DNA of 6,058 bases from Oscillospiraceae bacterium (GTDB taxonomy: Bacteria; Bacillota; Clostridia; Oscillospirales; Ruminococcaceae), in the NCBI GenBank assembly GCA_017528675.1, contig JAFXOO010000402.1, positions 1 to 6,058 on the forward strand. The letters run 5' to 3'. Each line of letters starts with the position of its first letter. Positions within the stretch are counted from its first letter, which is position 1. The notes beneath the pieces were generated by a model. It was not told the DNA's origin. It made no database searches and saw nothing but the letters and a program-made list of their open reading frames with translations. Position numbers and translations under genes: made by a program. Below, in pieces: positions 4,667 to 6,058 of the stretch.

Positions 4667-5875
4667 ATGCTGACAGGAAAAACCGCTGTGCTCGCCGTCA
4701 CCGGGAGCATCGCAGCCTACAAGATTGCCAATCTCGCACGAATGCTCATGAAGCTGCACTGCAATGTGCATGTGCTCATGACGGAGCATGCAACCAACTT
4801 TATCCACCCGATCACCTTTGAGACACTCACGCAGCACAAGTGCCTGATCGACACATTTGACCGGAATTTTCAGTACAGCGTGGAGCATGTCGCCCTCGCC
4901 AAGCAGGCGGATGTCGTGATGATTGCCCCTGCCTCGGCAAATGTCATCGGCAAGATCGCAAACGGCATTGCAGATGACATGCTCACGACCACCGTGATGG
5001 CCTGCACCTGCAAGAAGATTGTCTCTCCGGCGATGAACCACAATATGTTTCACAACCCCATTGTACAGGATAATCTCGAAAAGCTGCGGCGGTTCGGTTA
5101 TGAGATCGTGGCCCCCGACCACGGCATGCTCGCCAACGGCGATATGGGTGACGGCCGCATGCCGGAGGAGAGTGTGCTGCTTGACTACATCCTGCGTGAA
5201 ATCGCCTGTGAGAAGGATCTTGCCGGGAAGCGTGTGCTTGTCACTGCCGGTGCGACCCGTGAGCCGATTGATCCGGTGCGCTTTATCAGCAACCATTCTT
5301 CCGGTAAAATGGGCTTTGCCCTGGCAAGAGCCGCCATGCTCCGGGGGGCTGAAGTGACACTGGTTTCCGGTCATGCAGATGCTGCTCCGCCGCCCTTCGT
5401 GAAACTCGTGCAGACCGGCACGGCGCAGGAGATGTTTGAGGCGGTCACGGCTGCGGCGCCGGAGTGCGACATCATCATCAAAGCTGCCGCCGTGGCGGAT
5501 TACACGCCTGTGACCACCGCCGACAGCAAGATCAAGAAATCCGACGGTGACATGAGCATTCCGCTCCGGCGCACACAGGATATCCTGAAGCACCTCGGTG
5601 AACACAAGCGTCCGGGGCAATTTCTCTGCGGCTTCTCGATGGAGACTGACAATGTGCTCGAAAATTCCCGCAGAAAGCTCGCCTCCAAGAACGCTGACAT
5701 GATCTGCGCCAACAGCCTGCGCACAGCGGGTGCGGGCTTCGGGACGGACACGAACATCATTACCCTCATCACTGCTGAGAGCGATACCGAGCTGCCGCTG
5801 ATGAGCAAGGATGAAGCAGCACACCGGATTCTGGACGCCATCCTCCGCAGCGGCAAGCTGGCGAAGGAGATCTGA
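4667..5875 (+). CDS. coaBC: Bifunctional phosphopantothenoylcysteine decarboxylase / phosphopantothenate-cysteine ligase
   Basis: CoaBC (Dfp) carries out two cytosolic steps of coenzyme A synthesis: the CoaB domain joins 4'-phosphopantothenate to L-cysteine using CTP, and the FMN-dependent CoaC domain decarboxylates the product to 4'-phosphopantetheine. At 402 residues it has the usual length. The CoaC domain (about 1-180) shows GSIAAYK (13-19), active-site His74 in EHVAL, the motif PAMNHNM (121-127, catalytic Asn124), and the clamp ending GDGRMPE (161-167). Where E. coli has Ala-Cys-Gly-Asp with essential Cys158, this protein has Ala-Asn-Gly-Asp, Asn157. The CoaB domain (about 188-402) has VTAGATREPIDPVRFISNHS (192-211) followed by SGKMG, then KAAAVADYTP (272-281) and KIKKSDGD (288-295). 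GGGAGGA (4654-4660) lies 6 bases before the ATG. The gene is divergent from the transporter and is followed after 3 bases by a deaminase-like gene, probably in one operon. Confidence 0.96.
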   Translation: MLTGKTAVLAVTGSIAAYKIANLARMLMKLHCNVHVLMTEHATNFIHPITFETLTQHKCLIDTFDRNFQYSVEHVALAKQADVVMIAPASANVIGKIANGIADDMLTTTVMACTCKKIVSPAMNHNMFHNPIVQDNLEKLRRFGYEIVAPDHGMLANGDMGDGRMPEESVLLDYILREIACEKDLAGKRVLVTAGATREPIDPVRFISNHSSGKMGFALARAAMLRGAEVTLVSGHADAAPPPFVKLVQTGTAQEMFEAVTAAAPECDIIIKAAAVADYTPVTTADSKIKKSDGDMSIPLRRTQDILKHLGEHKRPGQFLCGFSMETDNVLENSRRKLASKNADMICANSLRTAGAGFGTDTNIITLITAESDTELPLMSKDEAAHRILDAILRSGKLAKEI

Positions 5876-5878
5876 CGC

Positions 5879-6058
5879 ATGGGCTTGACATTTGCGCAGC
5901 TCCCTGCACACTGGCAGCGTGTTTTTACGCTCGAATGGGAATCGCTCTGCAAGGGGAGCAAGGCGATTGCTGCGGTCATCACAGACGGCGAGGGGCATAT
6001 TCTCTCCGAGGGGCGCAATCTCTGCGGGGAGACAACTATCCCCAACCCTGCCGCAGCG
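5879..6058 (+). CDS. Probable nucleoside/cytidine deaminase-family protein, N-terminal part (runs off the window)
   Basis: The 60 codons present begin MGLTFAQLPAHWQRVFTLEW and include AAVITDGEGHILSEGRN (31-47). This resembles the first strands of cytidine-deaminase-like zinc enzymes (the nucleoside deaminase/TadA superfamily), where a pattern like GAVIVD-x-G-x-I-x-x-GRN comes shortly before the zinc-binding HAE motif. The sequence ends at PNPAAA, just where that motif would be expected, so the catalytic residues are not visible. The ATG lies 3 bases after the coaBC stop, with AAGGAG (5864-5869) inside the coaBC end, 9 bases upstream, so the two genes are probably co-transcribed and translationally coupled. 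Family is moderately supported; substrate is unknown. Confidence 0.6.
   Translation, partial: MGLTFAQLPAHWQRVFTLEWESLCKGSKAIAAVITDGEGHILSEGRNLCGETTIPNPAAA

Noticed and set aside
4646..5998. 450-residue minus-strand ORF opposite coaBC
   Set aside because: The plus strand encodes an unmistakable CoaBC. The antisense frame is His/Arg-rich, crosses the coaBC-deaminase junction and resembles no family.

Overview
The window (about 55% G+C by eye) looks like a chromosomal segment of a low-oxygen Firmicute of the class Clostridia, probably a Ruminococcus/Oscillospiraceae-type gut bacterium. The basis is strong AGGAGG-type ribosome binding sites, an ECF-type vitamin transporter subunit, a cytosolic sugar-binding-domain/GGDEF fusion of a kind common in Clostridia, and compact intergenic regions. 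The taxonomic placement is inference.

Layout. (1) Positions 1-138 hold no gene but a structured, palindrome-rich repeat cut by the window edge. (2) 139-1560 (minus) encodes a two-part protein with a DUF2201-type putative metallopeptidase domain and a VWA domain. (3) 1561-1710 contains a terminator-like hairpin and a 71-bp MITE-like element with 16-bp terminal inverted repeats. This element shares 43 of 46 bases with the left-edge repeat in opposite orientation, so the VWA gene lies between inverted repeat copies. (4) 1711-3624 (minus) encodes a soluble 637-residue diguanylate cyclase: a LacI-like ligand-binding domain, a GAF-like middle region, and GGDEF. (5) 3625-3787 holds the terminator of the next gene and the leader of the cyclase gene. 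(6) 3788-4444 (minus) encodes an ECF transporter substrate-binding membrane subunit. (7) 4445-4666 is a divergent control region with two good sigma-A-type promoters, an A/T dyad between them and a leader hairpin. (8) 4667-5875 (plus) is coaBC. (9) From 5879 to the right edge is the start of a probable nucleoside/cytidine deaminase-family gene, three bases after coaBC.

How the genes fit together. The best functional unit is the divergent pair: an S component placed back to back with coaBC is most simply a pantothenate transporter subunit feeding coenzyme A synthesis, with uptake and processing controlled from a shared intergenic region. The cyclase and VWA genes lie downstream of the transporter on the same strand but are separated from it and from each other by terminator-like hairpins, so they are probably separate units.

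Most notable points: CoaBC carries Asn where the essential decarboxylase-domain Cys is expected; the DUF2201 protein reads HSVLH where a HExxH metal site would be expected; the GGDEF domain lacks the RxxD inhibitory site; and an inverted pair of mobile-looking repeats abuts two stop codons. I see no defence system, CRISPR array, tRNA or rRNA.
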